From contig JAPKCR010000146.1 of assembly GCA_026421135.1 (NCBI GenBank), positions 1 to 6,379 of the forward strand: a stretch of 6,379 nucleotides of DNA, given 5' to 3'. The position numbers were made by a program, and so were the translations under genes. The DNA comes from Sulfitobacter sp. Its GTDB lineage: Bacteria; Pseudomonadota; Alphaproteobacteria; Rhodobacterales; Rhodobacteraceae. Shown here piece after piece: positions 1 to 6,379 of this stretch (position 1 is its first letter; each line of letters starts with the position of its first letter). The notes below the pieces were generated by a model, which was not told the origin of the DNA, ran no database searches, and was given only the letters and a program-made list of their open reading frames with translations.

Positions 1-2922
1 GACAGCACTGATTTCGGCAGCGCGCAAATTTGCAATTGTGTCGCGGTAGCTGTCAGCCCAAGCGGCATCTTGATAGTCCGTCAGAAACGATGCCCGGCTG
101 TCGATCATCTGATCGAGCGTCTGGACGGCGCTTACCGGAAGGTTCGCGACCGCCTCAACCCCGGTGCGGTCTTGGACCACCAACCGCCCCCAGCTAAAGG
201 CGCGCTTGTTCTGGTCAGGTTTGACGCCGTTCAACTCAATCGCCTTCATCAGCGCGGCAAGCGACAGCGGTACTAGCCCTGCCTGCCAAGCAGCGCCCAG
301 CATCATGACGTTGGCAAATACCGTGTCGCCCAGCAATGCTTCGGACAGGGCATTGGCATCCAGTGTGTGTAACTGCGCAGCATCAACGCCTTTAGATATC
401 GCATCAAGCCGAGTGTCTTTATTCAGATCGGCATCGCGGTTCTGCACCAGATCGCCAGTTGGCATCACGGCGGTATTGAGCACTGCGCGCGTGCCCCGGT
501 GATAGGTTGTGGATGCTTTGGGAGACGAGCTGACCACGATATCGCACCCGATCAATGCATGGGCAGAGCCGGGTTCGACCCGAACCTGATTGACCTGCTC
601 TGGTGATTTGGCCATGCGGATATAGCTGATTACCGGGCCAAATTTCTGGGCAAACCCCATGAAGTCAAGGACAGAGGCACCTATGCCTTCAAGGTTGGCA
701 CCCATGGCCACCAACTGCCCGACAGTCACAACCCCAGTGCCGCCGACGCCCGTCACAACGATGTCCCAAGGCGTTGACAAGTCGGGCTGGATCGGGTCGC
801 CAAGGGTCTTGAACATGCGGTCGAAAGCCGCTGTGCCGCTCGCCTCGCCGCGTCTAAGGGTGCCGCCCTCGACGGTGACAAAGCTGGGGCAAAAACCGTT
901 GATGCAGGTAAAATCCTTGTTGCAGGTGTTCAGGTTTATTTTGCGCTTGCGGCCAAATTCGGTCTCTAGGGGCTCTACGCTTAGGCAATTGGATTCGACA
1001 GAACAATCACCGCATCCCTCGCAAACCAAGGGGTTGATGACGGCGAATTTCTTGGGGTCTTCCATCTGGCCACGCTTGCGCAGGCGCCGTTTCTCCGTTG
1101 CACAGGTCTGCTGATAGATCAAAACAGTGGTGCCAGGGATTTCGCGTAGGTCGCGCTGCAGGCGGTCCATTTCGCGACGGTGATGTACGGTGACGGCACG
1201 CGGCAAACCCGAGCGGCGAAACTGTTCTGGCTGATCGGACACCACCAGTACCTTTTTCGCGCCTTCGGCCAGCACGCAGGTGGCGATCGCCTCGACCGAG
1301 ATCGGCCCATCCACCGCTTGACCGCCGGTCATAGCGACGGCGTCATTGAACAAGATTTTGAACGTAATATTGGTGCCCGCAGCGATGGCTTGGCGGATGG
1401 CCAGTGACCCCGAATGGTAATACGTGCCCTCACCAAGATTTTGAAAAATGTGACGGTTGCCATTGAACTGTGATCGGGCGACCCAATTCACGCCTTCGCC
1501 ACCCATCTGGATCAAGGAAGTTGTATTCCGCCCCATCCAGCTTGCCATAAAATGGCATCCAATGCCTGCAAGCGCTTGGCTGCCGTCGGGTACTTTGGTC
1601 GAGGTGTTGTGCGGACAGCCCGAGCAGAAATAGGGCGTCCGGGTTGCACCGGGAATCTGGATCGGGTGGGGCGTGGGGATCACTTTGTCGGCGACAGTTT
1701 TCAGGTCAAGGTCAGGAAAATTGCGCTCTAGCCGCTGGGCGATGTGACGGGCCAGCATTACCGGGCCCAACTCCTTCGTCCACGGGATCAGCCGGTTGCC
1801 GTCTTCGTCGCGTTTGCCGACCATACGGCGGGGTTTGCGGCCTGGGAAGTCATAGAAATGCTCCTTCAACTGGCTTTCAACGATACCGCGCTTTTCTTCA
1901 ATGACCAGCAGTTCGTCTTTGTCTTTTGCAAATTCCAGCGCGCCTTCGTGCTCTAGCGGCCAGACCATGCCGACCTTGTAGATGTCGATCCCAAGGGTGG
2001 CGGCGCGGGTCTGGTCGATGCCCAGCAGACGCAGAGCCTCTAGCACATCCAAATGCGCTTTGCCTGTGGTGACGATGCCAAAACTTGCGGCGTGTCCCCA
2101 TTCATCGCGGTCAATAGGGTTGGCGCGGGCAAAGGCCAGCACAGCGGCTTTCTTATGTTCCAACCGCGCCTCTATTTGTGGACCGGGCAGGTCTGGCCAT
2201 CGATAATGCAGCCCTTCGGGGGGCGGAGTGAAGTCATCGGGCATGACGAATGTGCGCGGCGGCAAAAGCTCAAACGACATTCCAGATTCAACCGTTTCAG
2301 AAATAGCTTTGAACCCCACCCACATCCCCGAAAAACGGGACAATGCATAGCCCCACTCAGCAAACGGCAGGAATTCGGCGACATTCGCCGGGTTCAGCGT
2401 CGGCATGAAAAAGTTCATGAAAGCGACGTCTGATTGGTGGGACATCGACGATGACACGCACCCATGGTCGTCGCCTGCCACCACCAACACGCCACCATGG
2501 GGGGACGACCCATAGGCGTTGCCATGCTTCAGCGCGTCACTTGCACGATCCACGCCGGGCCCCTTGCCGTACCAAAGGCCAAACACCCCAAGGCATTCTT
2601 TGTCAGGGTCGGTTTCGACCTGCTGTGTGCCGATCATCTGCGTGGCACCGAATTCCTCGTTCACCGCAGGAAGGAACGTCACACCAGCATCCTTGACGAG
2701 GGCAGCATTGCGCCCGATTTCCAGATCGATCCCGCCCACAGGTGACCCGCGATACCCCGATACATAGCCACGTGTATCCAGGCCGCCTTTCCGGTCGCGA
2801 CGCGCCTGATCAAGTGCGATGCGGACGATGGCTTGGGTGCCCGTCATGAACACCTGCCCTGCGGTCCGCGTATAACGGTCGCTAAGTGCGTATTCCTTCA
2901 GCATCGGTGTTTGATCGGTCAT
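1..2922 (-). CDS. Fused indolepyruvate:ferredoxin oxidoreductase (IorA-IorB type), C-terminus cut by window edge
   Basis: The enzyme is predicted to convert aryl-pyruvates or related 2-oxoacids, with CoA and ferredoxin, to the acyl-CoA, CO2 and reduced ferredoxin in the cytoplasm. Seen: 974 codons from ATG 2922 to the left edge without a stop. Domain order is an N-terminal pyrimidine-binding domain (GYRGSP at 56-61, paired Glu 89-90), a TPP-binding domain (CSGCPH 433-438, MGGEG 473-477, FND 525-527 followed by AMTGGQ), a ferredoxin-like segment (Cys 634, 637, 640, 646, then Cys 667, 673, 678) and an IorB-like gamma domain (GVGGTGV 725-731). The family is usually about 1,130-1,170 residues, so perhaps 160-200 residues, matching the usual C-terminal domain, lie off the left edge. 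The start is backed by GAGG at 2929-2932, six bases upstream. Substrate is not readable from sequence. In the roseobacter Phaeobacter inhibens a homologue (ior1) has been linked to phenylpyruvate conversion to phenylacetyl-CoA. It is divergent from an Lrp-type regulator that probably controls it. Confidence 0.93.
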   Translation of the reverse strand, partial: MTDQTPMLKEYALSDRYTRTAGQVFMTGTQAIVRIALDQARRDRKGGLDTRGYVSGYRGSPVGGIDLEIGRNAALVKDAGVTFLPAVNEEFGATQMIGTQQVETDPDKECLGVFGLWYGKGPGVDRASDALKHGNAYGSSPHGGVLVVAGDDHGCVSSSMSHQSDVAFMNFFMPTLNPANVAEFLPFAEWGYALSRFSGMWVGFKAISETVESGMSFELLPPRTFVMPDDFTPPPEGLHYRWPDLPGPQIEARLEHKKAAVLAFARANPIDRDEWGHAASFGIVTTGKAHLDVLEALRLLGIDQTRAATLGIDIYKVGMVWPLEHEGALEFAKDKDELLVIEEKRGIVESQLKEHFYDFPGRKPRRMVGKRDEDGNRLIPWTKELGPVMLARHIAQRLERNFPDLDLKTVADKVIPTPHPIQIPGATRTPYFCSGCPHNTSTKVPDGSQALAGIGCHFMASWMGRNTTSLIQMGGEGVNWVARSQFNGNRHIFQNLGEGTYYHSGSLAIRQAIAAGTNITFKILFNDAVAMTGGQAVDGPISVEAIATCVLAEGAKKVLVVSDQPEQFRRSGLPRAVTVHHRREMDRLQRDLREIPGTTVLIYQQTCATEKRRLRKRGQMEDPKKFAVINPLVCEGCGDCSVESNCLSVEPLETEFGRKRKINLNTCNKDFTCINGFCPSFVTVEGGTLRRGEASGTAAFDRMFKTLGDPIQPDLSTPWDIVVTGVGGTGVVTVGQLVAMGANLEGIGASVLDFMGFAQKFGPVISYIRMAKSPEQVNQVRVEPGSAHALIGCDIVVSSSPKASTTYHRGTRAVLNTAVMPTGDLVQNRDADLNKDTRLDAISKGVDAAQLHTLDANALSEALLGDTVFANVMMLGAAWQAGLVPLSLAALMKAIELNGVKPDQNKRAFSWGRLVVQDRTGVEAVANLPVSAVQTLDQMIDSRASFLTDYQDAAWADSYRDTIANLRAAEISAV

Positions 2923-3046
2923 TGCGTGCCTCGCATTTAGGAACTTCTTGATGCTGAAATGTTACTTCATAAATGGTGAAAAGGGGTTTCAATTAACCGC
3001 TATTACGCTTCTAATGTGGTAGGTGTATTCCAGATTGGCCAGATAA
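2923..3046. promoter_or_regulatory. Divergent promoter and operator region between the oxidoreductase and Lrp-type genes
   Basis: This 124-bp spacer is clearly more AT-rich than the flanking genes, especially at 2941-3020, and must hold both divergent promoters. A 15-bp imperfect dyad at 2966-2980 (TTCA, seven bases, TGAA) has the length and AT-rich centre of Lrp/AsnC sites and is the best operator candidate. A TTGAAA on the minus strand (2992-2987) could be a -35 element for the oxidoreductase gene, but the -10 match behind it (TATGAA, 15-base spacing) is poor. No convincing promoter could be placed for the rightward gene. That the Lrp-type protein binds here is inferred from the divergent layout. 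Confidence 0.5.
2929..2932 (-). promoter_or_regulatory. Ribosome binding site of the oxidoreductase gene
   Basis: On the minus strand GAGG lies six bases before the ATG at 2922. This supports that start over later in-frame ATGs (codons 7 and 26), because the conserved N-terminal domain starts before codon 26. Confidence 0.6.
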
Positions 3047-3517
3047 ATGAATGATAACGTTCCCCTCAGCTCGCTCGAGTCTCAACTGCTTTCACTCTTG
3101 CAAGAGGACGCCTCGCTTAGCGTCGCTGATCTGGCGGACGCAACGAACAGTTCTGCTGCTACGATCTGGCGGCGCATTCGAAGTCTGGAAGAGCGTGGCA
3201 TAATCGGGCCGCCAGTGCGCCTTGTTGACCCGGCAAAAGTCGGACGCGGCATGGATGTCTATTGTCAGGTCAGGATGAAATCACAGGACGCACGGGCGCG
3301 GGCCGCGTTTCAGCAGGCCGTCGATTCTGAGCCTGCAATTGTTGAAGTTTATTCAATCACCGGGGATTGGGATTACATGCTCCATATGGTGGTGCGCGAT
3401 ATCGCCGATTTCGAAGACGTGCTCATGCGCCGCCTGCTGGACCTCGATTGCGTGGCAAGTACTTCGACCTTGTTCGCGTTGCGCCGGATCAAGCATACCA
3501 GCAAAGTTCCGGTTTAA
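3047..3517 (+). CDS. Lrp/AsnC family transcriptional regulator
   Basis: This is a DNA-binding regulator of the leucine-responsive/AsnC type, 156 residues, the normal family length. Residues about 8-60 form the winged helix-turn-helix (LSVADLADA at 24-32, then a recognition helix around 35-50 with TIWRRIRSLEERG). Residues about 68-150 form the RAM ligand-binding and oligomerisation domain, with the hallmark GDWDY at 106-110 and a hydrophobic strand after it. The ATG at 3047 is the earliest possible start, since an in-frame TAA sits directly before it (3044-3046). No good Shine-Dalgarno is visible, so translation may be weak. It is divergent from the 2-oxoacid:ferredoxin oxidoreductase gene, 124 bp away. 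That arrangement is typical of Lrp-type proteins that regulate the neighbouring catabolic gene and themselves in response to an amino acid. The ligand is not predictable here; an aromatic or branched-chain amino acid would fit the neighbour (inference). Confidence 0.93.
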   Translation: MNDNVPLSSLESQLLSLLQEDASLSVADLADATNSSAATIWRRIRSLEERGIIGPPVRLVDPAKVGRGMDVYCQVRMKSQDARARAAFQQAVDSEPAIVEVYSITGDWDYMLHMVVRDIADFEDVLMRRLLDLDCVASTSTLFALRRIKHTSKVPV

Positions 3518-3591
3518 GGCAAGTTCGTGAGCGGCGGGTCATGCGTTCAATGCTGCCATGGGTGTCCTCGACTGGCGCACCTCTTAAGGAA

Positions 3592-3800
3592 TAGGTGGTC
3601 TCAGGTTTTCGACCAGTTTGCAGCCTTGTTAAGATGGATCAGGGTTTTGTTTAGGCTGCTAATCTCAATGGTTCTGTTTTGCTCGTTTATGCCTCGTCGG
3701 GGGTCAAGATTCCGTGCGTCGAGTGTGGGCGTTCGCCATTGTAATATGCAAGCCAGTTTCCGATACCAGCTTTTGTCTGTGATCCTGTTTCGAAGGGGTG
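3592..3800 (-). mobile_element. Remnant of the 3' end of an IS3-family insertion sequence
   Basis: About 210 bp remain of an insertion sequence that would have been over 1 kb. It contains the last codons of an IS3-type transposase on the minus strand (see the pseudogene entry). About 55-60 bp of non-coding DNA follow, up to a terminal-repeat-like end beginning near 3592-3596 (TAGGTGGTCTCAGG). The outer boundary is approximate, as no target duplication could be confirmed. The inner boundary, near 3800, is where similarity to the transposase stops. The other end of the element and the catalytic DDE region are not present nearby, so it cannot transpose on its own. Confidence 0.65.
3651..3800 (-). 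pseudogene. C-terminal fragment of an IS3-family transposase (OrfB, rve integrase domain), with in-frame stop
   Basis: On the minus strand, 37 codons from 3800 to 3690 read as the typical C-terminal end of an IS3-family DDE transposase: FETGS, then AGIGNWLAYYNGERPHS and TPDEA. The YNGERPH and TPDEA blocks match the conserved end of the integrase core fold in this family. A TAA at 3689-3687 follows TPDEA where the family usually has Tyr (TPDEAY), so a TAT-to-TAA change is likely. Reading through it, the frame goes on for 11 more codons, ending LRLAA, to a second TAA at 3653-3651, which looks like the original end. Upstream of 3800 no frame continues the homology and stops appear in all frames, so the catalytic residues are lost. 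The family assignment comes from recognised motifs and was not searched. Confidence 0.72.
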
Positions 3801-4259
3801 CGAACGCGCTATTCTATGAAAATTTCGCTCGTGCTGCACAGGTGGCTCACTTCGACCGAGGCAGCTGTTTGCCTTGCCAGCGGGTCATAGCGCATTTCCA
3901 TTGCGATCAGTATTCTTGCCAGTCCGGTTCAGTCTTCCACATGCGATGACCCAGCCAAAAGTTGAATTGATAGCAACCGTCATCACAAAGATACAGTTGG
4001 CAGTCTTGGAAATGACCGCAGACCGACAATGCGTATCAGCAAGTTGGGCTACCGAGGCAAGCATGCCGACAAGCCCGCCGCGGGCTGTGGTATCATGCAG
4101 GGAATAGTCAATAGAACACGCGTACCCCCTTGCTGGGTCAGTCCCGGATTTCTTGCGCTACCCTAGGGTGGATGTTTATCGCAGGAATGCTGCCGATCCC
4201 AACCATGACACCTTAACGGCGCAGACAGCCAAACGAGGTGCAAAATCAATGGCAGTGCA
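3801..4259. other. Unassigned stretch without an intact gene; possible decayed coding DNA
   Basis: I find no complete recognisable gene here. The most gene-like signal is a minus-strand frame open from 4157 to a TGA at 3887-3885 (90 codons). It has no standard start until ATG 4064 and contains a hydrophobic segment that could be membrane-embedded (CIFVMTVAINSTFGWVIACG). A short minus-strand frame of 22 codons in another phase (4206-4138) starts with AAGG a few bases before its ATG and ends just where the first frame opens, so a frameshifted old gene is conceivable. A third minus-strand frame runs into a TAG near 3811. None resembles a family I know. A perfect 10-bp palindrome (ACCCTAGGGT) lies at 4160-4169. 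The region probably represents degraded DNA beside the insertion sequence remnant. Confidence 0.4.
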
Positions 4260-4336
4260 TCTGCGGGAACAGAAAGATGTCCAGATCAAAATTTTGGTTG
4301 TAGGCTAGAAACCAATAAAAATAGGAAGGGGCTCCC
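4260..4336 (+). promoter_or_regulatory. Leader of the mgtC-like gene with a palindrome and a small hairpin
   Basis: A perfect 10-bp palindrome, CAAAATTTTG, lies at 4287-4296. It overlaps the left arm of a hairpin, TTGGTT (4294-4299) pairing with AACCAA (4310-4315) around a 10-base loop. The hairpin ends eight bases before the Shine-Dalgarno. It is too weak and lacks a T-run, so it is not a rho-independent terminator for rightward transcription. It could be an operator or a translation-control element, or chance in AT-rich DNA. No convincing -35/-10 pair was found. Confidence 0.35.
4323..4331 (+). promoter_or_regulatory. Strong ribosome binding site deciding a GTG start
   Basis: The purine-rich AGGAAGGGG lies five bases before GTG 4337. 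It selects that GTG over the first in-frame ATG (codon 8), which would cut into the first membrane segment. Confidence 0.65.
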
Positions 4337-4780
4337 GTGGTCGAGTTTACCGATTTCATGTTTCGTGTTGTTTTCGCAGGCGGATGCGGTCTGATTGTCG
4401 GGATCGACAGAGAGATCAAGGGGAAACCTTTGGGGGCGGGTGCCTATGTTTTGGTTGCCATCGGATCGGCGGCGCTGATGATCGTGACACTAAATTTCGC
4501 GCTAAGCAGCATGGCAGAAGATGAAGCGATCCAAAGTGATCCCACCAGATTGATCCAAGGCATTGTCGGCGGGATCGGCTTTCTTGGGGCAGGGGCGATT
4601 ATGTCGCCCAGCAAGGATGGCCGCCTAAGAGGTGTCGGCAGCGGTGCCGCGATTTGGGGCGTCGGATCAATCGGCGTGGCGTGCGGATTGGGCTTTCTGA
4701 AAGAGGCGGCATTTATCGCAGTGTTGATTTTCCTAGTGCTCAATATTTTTGACTGGCTGCACATTAGGGGCAGCAAATGA
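4337..4780 (+). CDS. MgtC/SapB family inner-membrane protein (short form)
   Basis: This is a 147-residue hydrophobic protein of the MgtC/SapB family, built almost only of the membrane domain. Predicted membrane segments are at about 8-23, 34-57, 73-90, 104-120 and 122-141. Family signatures are GLIVGIDREIKGKPLG (18-33), DPTR (68-71) followed by GIVGGIGFLGAGAI (75-88), and RGVGSGAAIW (98-107). In that last block most relatives have a Thr-Thr-Ala-Ala pattern, so the sequence is somewhat divergent there. The C-terminal ACT-like soluble domain of Salmonella MgtC (about 230 residues) is absent, as in many environmental homologues. MgtC itself helps survival in low magnesium and inside macrophages and inhibits F1Fo ATP synthase. 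The role of short homologues is unclear, so only a link to magnesium or membrane energetics is suggested. The start is GTG with a strong Shine-Dalgarno. The gene is convergent with the RTX gene, 52 bp between stop codons. It appears to be monocistronic, and the 820 bp before it hold no intact gene. Confidence 0.9.
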   Translation: MVEFTDFMFRVVFAGGCGLIVGIDREIKGKPLGAGAYVLVAIGSAALMIVTLNFALSSMAEDEAIQSDPTRLIQGIVGGIGFLGAGAIMSPSKDGRLRGVGSGAAIWGVGSIGVACGLGFLKEAAFIAVLIFLVLNIFDWLHIRGSK

Positions 4781-4832
4781 CGACTGCCCCCGTTAGATTT
4801 GACATCGCCTCGGACCGGAGTGCCGACGGAGC
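4781..4832. other. Short gap between convergent genes
   Basis: These 52 bp separate the stops of the mgtC-like gene and the RTX gene. A two-way terminator would be expected, but only weak 3-4 bp stems around 4810-4830 are visible and there is no T-run, so no terminator is called. Confidence 0.4.
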
Positions 4833-6379
4833 TTAGCCAGCTGCCGCCTGTGGATGGAAGGCGTTCAACAGCGCTTTGCGATCTGCACCAGATTGCGCCA
4901 GTTTGGCACTTGCCAAGATGATCCGAGCAGAGGGTGTCTTTACCCTTCCGGGTTTTGGGGTTGTCGCCATATTATGCGCCTCAAGCAGCGCCTGCCTGCC
5001 CACAAAAGTCCGCGCGGATTGACCATAGACTTTCACGACCTGCTCGCGGGTCACGTCACCCACGCCGAGCCGTGGCAGCACATATGAAAACGCGCTGCGG
5101 TCATTTGGTTGCATTGCTTTCACAGCCATCGGGCCCGGATAGAAACTCTCGGATGGGACGTTCTCGGCAAAGATCACCTGATGGTTTTCAAACATGATAT
5201 GAATATAGGTGACATGCTTTTTGCCATAGGCAATGCGCACACCTTGGGTGCATTCGGCCAGATGCTTGGCACGGGCGAAAGTGTCGCCGTTCCGGCCCGT
5301 CAAAATCCCATGCTGTTGGGACACCCAAAAATCACGCTCTGCCCCGAATGTACCGCCTCGGATCAAGACCGGATGCAAATGAGATTCCTTGCTTAGGGCC
5401 GCGGCGTCATAGCTACGGCGATTGATCCAGCGGATGCGTTGGGGGCCGTTGTCCATTGTCGTGACCAGATCACCGACTTTCAGGTGTTCGACCAGAACAT
5501 CGCCGCTTGGGGTGCGAATTGCGGTTCCTTCACCAAAACAAATGACCCCGGTGTTATCAGTCGTCAGATCGGCCGCCGTGATATTCAGGAACTCAAGAGA
5601 GCCACCAGAAAAGAGCGTCTTGCCGGTGTAATCAGTGGTGGTGGTATTCGATTGGTTGAGCAATCCATCGTCGGCAAAGTCAGCCCGCAGATCAAAGATA
5701 TTACCATAGTAGGTGCCAAGATCGATGAAATCGTTGTTAGTCTCGATACCGTCATTCAGGGCACCGGTGTTGCCGGTATTGAAATCGGTGATCTGATCGT
5801 TGCCCCCGGAATAGACAAAGGTGTCATTGCCCGCGCCGCCCGTCAGGATGTCATTACCGGTGCCGCCATCCAGCGTATCTGTGCCGTCGCCACCAAGCAA
5901 TGTATCGTTGCCAATGCCACCGCTTACTGAATCGTTGCCGCCGCCGGCGTTGATGAAATCGTTGCCGCCACCGCCGAACAGAATGTTGTCGAAATTGCCC
6001 GTGGCAGTGATGACGTTGTTGCTTGCGTTACCAATGACGCTGGCGGTGCTGTTGACCACTGAGACGTTTTCAAAGTTCAGCAGGCTGCCACGGCCTTGGC
6101 CCAGATATTGCAACTGGTTGTTCTGAAGGTCGACTGTAACAGCGCCCAAGCCGCTGCCTGCGACATAAGTATCTGTGCCCGAACCCCCGTCGATCACCGA
6201 ACTTGCGTCGCTTGTTGTGACGGCCGTATTGCGAATGATCGTATCGTCGCCAGCCCCGGCGGTGATGTTATACGCGCCTGAGCCTACGGAAATCGTGTCA
6301 TTGCCACCACCTGTATCCAGGGTCACAGCCGCTACCGTCGCATTTACCGTATCGGCAAAACCGGTGAGCACCATGTTTT
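4833..6379 (-). CDS. RTX calcium-binding protein with C-terminal Hint domain, N-terminus beyond window edge
   Basis: The frame is open from the right edge to TAA at 4835-4833. The ATG at 6374 is only the first Met inside the window and falls within repeat-like sequence with no visible ribosome site, so the real start lies further right. Numbering from that Met (513 residues): glycine/aspartate-rich RTX-like sequence at 20-75, six tandem nonapeptides of the GGxGxDxxx type at 134-187, a linker, and a Hint_2-type domain at about 278-422. That domain starts with Cys279 ([20 protein letters not shown]) and includes SQQH (352-355) and [27 protein letters not shown] blocks typical of Rhodobacteraceae proteins. 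A Lys/Arg/Ala-rich tail of about 90 residues closes it. RTX repeats bind calcium and fold outside the cell after type I secretion. The Hint fold can cleave its own peptide bond at the Cys, but activity here is inference. No transporter genes are nearby. Confidence 0.9.
   Translation of the reverse strand, partial: NMVLTGFADTVNATVAAVTLDTGGGNDTISVGSGAYNITAGAGDDTIIRNTAVTTSDASSVIDGGSGTDTYVAGSGLGAVTVDLQNNQLQYLGQGRGSLLNFENVSVVNSTASVIGNASNNVITATGNFDNILFGGGGNDFINAGGGNDSVSGGIGNDTLLGGDGTDTLDGGTGNDILTGGAGNDTFVYSGGNDQITDFNTGNTGALNDGIETNNDFIDLGTYYGNIFDLRADFADDGLLNQSNTTTTDYTGKTLFSGGSLEFLNITAADLTTDNTGVICFGEGTAIRTPSGDVLVEHLKVGDLVTTMDNGPQRIRWINRRSYDAAALSKESHLHPVLIRGGTFGAERDFWVSQQHGILTGRNGDTFARAKHLAECTQGVRIAYGKKHVTYIHIMFENHQVIFAENVPSESFYPGPMAVKAMQPNDRSAFSYVLPRLGVGDVTREQVVKVYGQSARTFVGRQALLEAHNMATTPKPGRVKTPSARIILASAKLAQSGADRKALLNAFHPQAAAG
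5814..5975 (-). repeat. Six tandem RTX nonapeptide-coding repeats (27-bp units)
   Basis: Six successive nine-codon units encode [45 protein letters not shown] and GGAGNDTFV. This is a protein-level tandem repeat forming a calcium-binding parallel beta-roll. The DNA units differ at many positions, so the array is old rather than freshly amplified. Confidence 0.9.

Noticed and set aside
164..2767. Several plus-strand open frames of 60-150 codons over the left third
   Set aside because: All lie opposite the continuous 974-codon oxidoreductase frame, which has conserved motifs throughout. They are shadows.
3527..3949. 140-codon plus-strand open frame after the regulator
   Set aside because: It runs opposite the IS3 transposase remnant and crosses its border, has no ribosome site, and has no recognisable motif. 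It is probably a chance frame.
4160..4169. ACCCTAGGGT palindrome as a regulator binding site
   Set aside because: It is isolated, lies in unassigned DNA about 170 bp from the nearest start, and a 10-bp palindrome is not rare enough to call. It is noted under the unassigned stretch only.
4444..4776. 110-codon minus-strand frame opposite the mgtC-like gene
   Set aside because: The plus strand encodes a clear MgtC membrane protein with conserved motifs and a good start, so this is its shadow.
4781..4832. Possible bidirectional terminator between convergent genes
   Set aside because: Only 3-4 bp stems and no T-run were found.
5439..5930. 163-codon plus-strand open frame over the RTX gene
   Set aside because: It lies opposite the RTX-Hint coding sequence, and its composition is explained by the complement of repeats and conserved domains. 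It is a shadow frame.
5814..5975. Regular 27-bp periodicity considered as a DNA satellite or CRISPR array
   Set aside because: The period is exactly nine codons of RTX repeats in one frame, with no spacer and repeat structure, so it is protein-level repetition.

Overview
The window looks like a chromosomal segment from an alphaproteobacterium, most likely a Rhodobacterales (roseobacter-type) organism. The pointers are a very long fused indolepyruvate:ferredoxin oxidoreductase next to a divergent Lrp/AsnC regulator, and an RTX-repeat protein ending in a Hint domain, a combination common in that group. This assignment is inference from gene content and moderate-to-high GC. No rRNA or marker gene is present.

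Layout, left to right. (1) 1-2922, minus strand: a fused IorA/IorB-type 2-oxoacid:ferredoxin oxidoreductase. Its N-terminus is intact and its C-terminus runs off the left edge; 974 codons are visible without a stop. (2) 2923-3046: a 124-bp AT-rich divergent intergenic region with a candidate operator. (3) 3047-3517, plus strand: an Lrp/AsnC regulator, probably controlling itself and the oxidoreductase. (4) 3518-4336: about 820 bp without an intact gene. Its left part is the 3' end of a decayed IS3-family insertion sequence (about 3592-3800, minus strand, conserved C-terminal transposase residues with an in-frame stop). The rest (about 3801-4260) is unassigned and contains a 90-codon open frame on the minus strand that I do not recognise. 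Palindromes and a small hairpin lie just before the next gene. (5) 4337-4780, plus strand: a short-form MgtC/SapB-family membrane protein with a GTG start and a strong Shine-Dalgarno. (6) 4833-6379, minus strand, convergent with mgtC: the C-terminal part of a secreted RTX calcium-binding protein with six tandem nonapeptide repeats, a Hint domain and a roughly 90-residue tail. Its N-terminus lies beyond the right edge.

The oxidoreductase and regulator form a plausible unit for amino-acid-derived aryl-pyruvate (or related 2-oxoacid) catabolism: the Lrp-type protein would sense an amino acid and switch the divergent enzyme gene. The MgtC-like and RTX-Hint genes are separate units with no evident functional link to each other or to the left side. 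The IS remnant marks an old insertion and rearrangement junction between them. I see no clear previously undescribed system. The least explained parts are 3801-4336 and the Hint-plus-tail end of the RTX protein.
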